Origin: Adineta vaga
Taxonomy: Eukaryota; Rotifera
Reading direction: 5' to 3'
DNA length: 64,000 nt
Assembly (NCBI GenBank): GCA_021613535.1
Contig: CP075494.1
Coordinates: 12,462,001 to 12,526,000 of the forward strand
The translations under genes were made by a program, and so were the position numbers. Positions 62,952-64,000 of the stretch are shown in pieces; within the stretch, counting starts at the first letter, position 1, and every line of letters begins with the position of its first letter. The notes beneath the pieces were generated by a model, which saw only the letters and a program-made list of their open reading frames with translations, ran no database searches and was not told the DNA's origin.

Positions 62952-64000
62952 TTAAAACTTTGCTTGATAGACGGAACTGTCACGTTTAGATACATTATCG
63001 CATGTTGTTCTTCGAAGATCTTCTTCATTATGTTCGATTGGTATTCTACGACTTCTTTTCCATAAAGGCCAAAAGAAAAGATATCTAAAAAGAAAAACAC
63101 ATCATAAACAATAAAAGAAGGAGCAATAACAATTATTCAACTTACCCACTGATTAACAACGGAAGAATTCCAATTACAGCTAGGATAAAAAAGATGATAC
63201 CTGGATAAACTTCAATAGTTCTTGCATAGATCGCATTAGCAACAATACCAACAACATATGAACCAAGTGTTTCAACAATTCCGGTAGCAATAAATACAAG
63301 TGCAAATTCTGTATCATTGACTAATTTTGTTAAATGTGATCGTAAAACAGCCATGACAACAAAAAATAAACATCCGATAAACACAGCTTTTCAATCGAAG
63401 AAAAAAAAGATTAGTTTTTATTTTTTGTCAAATTTTTCAAGAAATTTTTTACCCAGATAAAGAAACCAGACTGTTTGCGCAAGACCAAATAAAACTAAAT
63501 GAATTACGTACAATAGAATTCCAATAAATGGTAATATTAATGAATTAGTAAATCGATTTTGCCAAAGACTAAGAATAATTGATATGATGATCATTAGAGA
63601 AAATTGTGCACTGGTTAATATTGCTAAAGCTAATACATCAAAACATAATGGTTTTCCATAGAGATAGAGCGGATGAATACTTGCAAAACCAAATAAAACA
63701 ATGAAAAGAAGAATTTGTGCTAATGTTAATAAGATTATTGAACGTTGATTATTACCATGACGTTTAATTAAAAATACTTGATATGTACCACGTATTGGTG
63801 ATAGACGAATTTTTAATAATTGTTTAAAAACATGAAAAATACTTCGACTATTTTCACCACGTGATTCAGGTTGAAAAATTAATAGATAAATTAATGCTGC
63901 AACATTCAAACCTAAATTAACTGCCATTGGTAATGTATAACCATGATAACGTAACCAAAAACCAATACCTAATAATGGAAAAATACGTGTCAAAGCTACT
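62952..64000 (-). CDS. Major-facilitator transporter, SLC46/PCFT-like (5' end outside window)
   Basis: Three exons in the window: 64000-63453 (open at the window edge), 63386-63146 and 63084-62952. They join in phase to the stop at 62952, giving about 307 C-terminal residues. Membrane helices alternate with short loops; about seven are visible, equal to the C-terminal half and part of the first half of a 12-helix carrier. An internal loop (QPESRGENSRSIFHVFKQLL) links the halves. The final part (YLFFWPLWKRSRRIPIEHNEEDLRR) is a charged cytosolic tail. The sequence reads most like SLC46 proton-coupled folate transporter relatives (SLC46A1/A3), but only general MFS features are certain. The missing 5' part must lie beyond 64000. 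Confidence 0.65.

Overview
This is a eukaryotic nuclear window, AT-rich, with compact GT-AG introns mostly 45-70 bp long and genes on both strands. The best fit is a rotifer, most likely a bdelloid. Supporting points are the gene density with tiny introns, an estrogen-receptor-type nuclear receptor, an innexin, and a decayed member of the ADP-ribosyltransferase-associated family that I know as very abundant in bdelloids. The species call is inference. All gene models below were spliced by eye; exon phases were checked and close without internal stops unless stated.

Layout. 0.3-1.4 kb: intronless PLP aminotransferase (-). 1.9-5.7 kb: TANGO1/cTAGE5-like cargo-export protein (-), divergent from isopentenyl phosphate kinase (+, 5.9-6.8). 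8.4-11.3: an M13 (neprilysin-like) ectopeptidase homologue that has lost its zinc site (+). 12.2-13.7: eIF4A3 (-). 14.5-15.8: coiled-coil hypothetical (+). 16.1-18.5: WDR70 (+). 19.1-19.7: hypothetical (+). 20.1-21.6: WSB-type WD/SOCS-box protein (-). 23.0-23.6: Mpo1/DUF962 protein (+). 23.8-26.9: eight-exon gene for a DDE-transposase-like protein with a C2H2 finger (-). 27.3-29.0: proteasome ATPase Rpt4/PSMC6 (-). 29.8-31.3: type II membrane glycosyltransferase with a discoidin-like tail (+). 32.2-37.6: innexin, with an apparent N-terminal extension encoded across a 3.4 kb intron (-). 37.6-45.7: gene desert with microsatellites and a 660 bp fold-back element. 45.7-48.2: 16-exon SLC5 sodium/solute symporter (+). 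48.3-49.5: 7TM receptor (-). 49.8-51.0: ELO-family fatty-acid elongase (-). 51.5-52.5: broken gene (+). 53.2-53.6: small basic protein (+). 53.9-54.9: EF-hand calcium sensor fused to a PLAT domain (-). 56.1-56.9: ART-family pseudogene (-). 58.6-61.9: estrogen-receptor-like nuclear receptor with two alternative first exons (+). 63.0 to the window end: SLC46/PCFT-like transporter, truncated by the window edge (-).

The genes form no operon or pathway. They are a mix of housekeeping functions (eIF4A3, Rpt4, WDR70, TANGO1), membrane and signalling genes (innexin, GPCR, SLC5, SLC46, nuclear receptor) and lineage-specific or rearranged genes. The most unusual loci are the spliced, triad-retaining DDE/ISAzo13-like gene, the EF-hand-PLAT fusion, the zinc-dead M13 protein, the N-extended innexin and the long inverted-repeat element.
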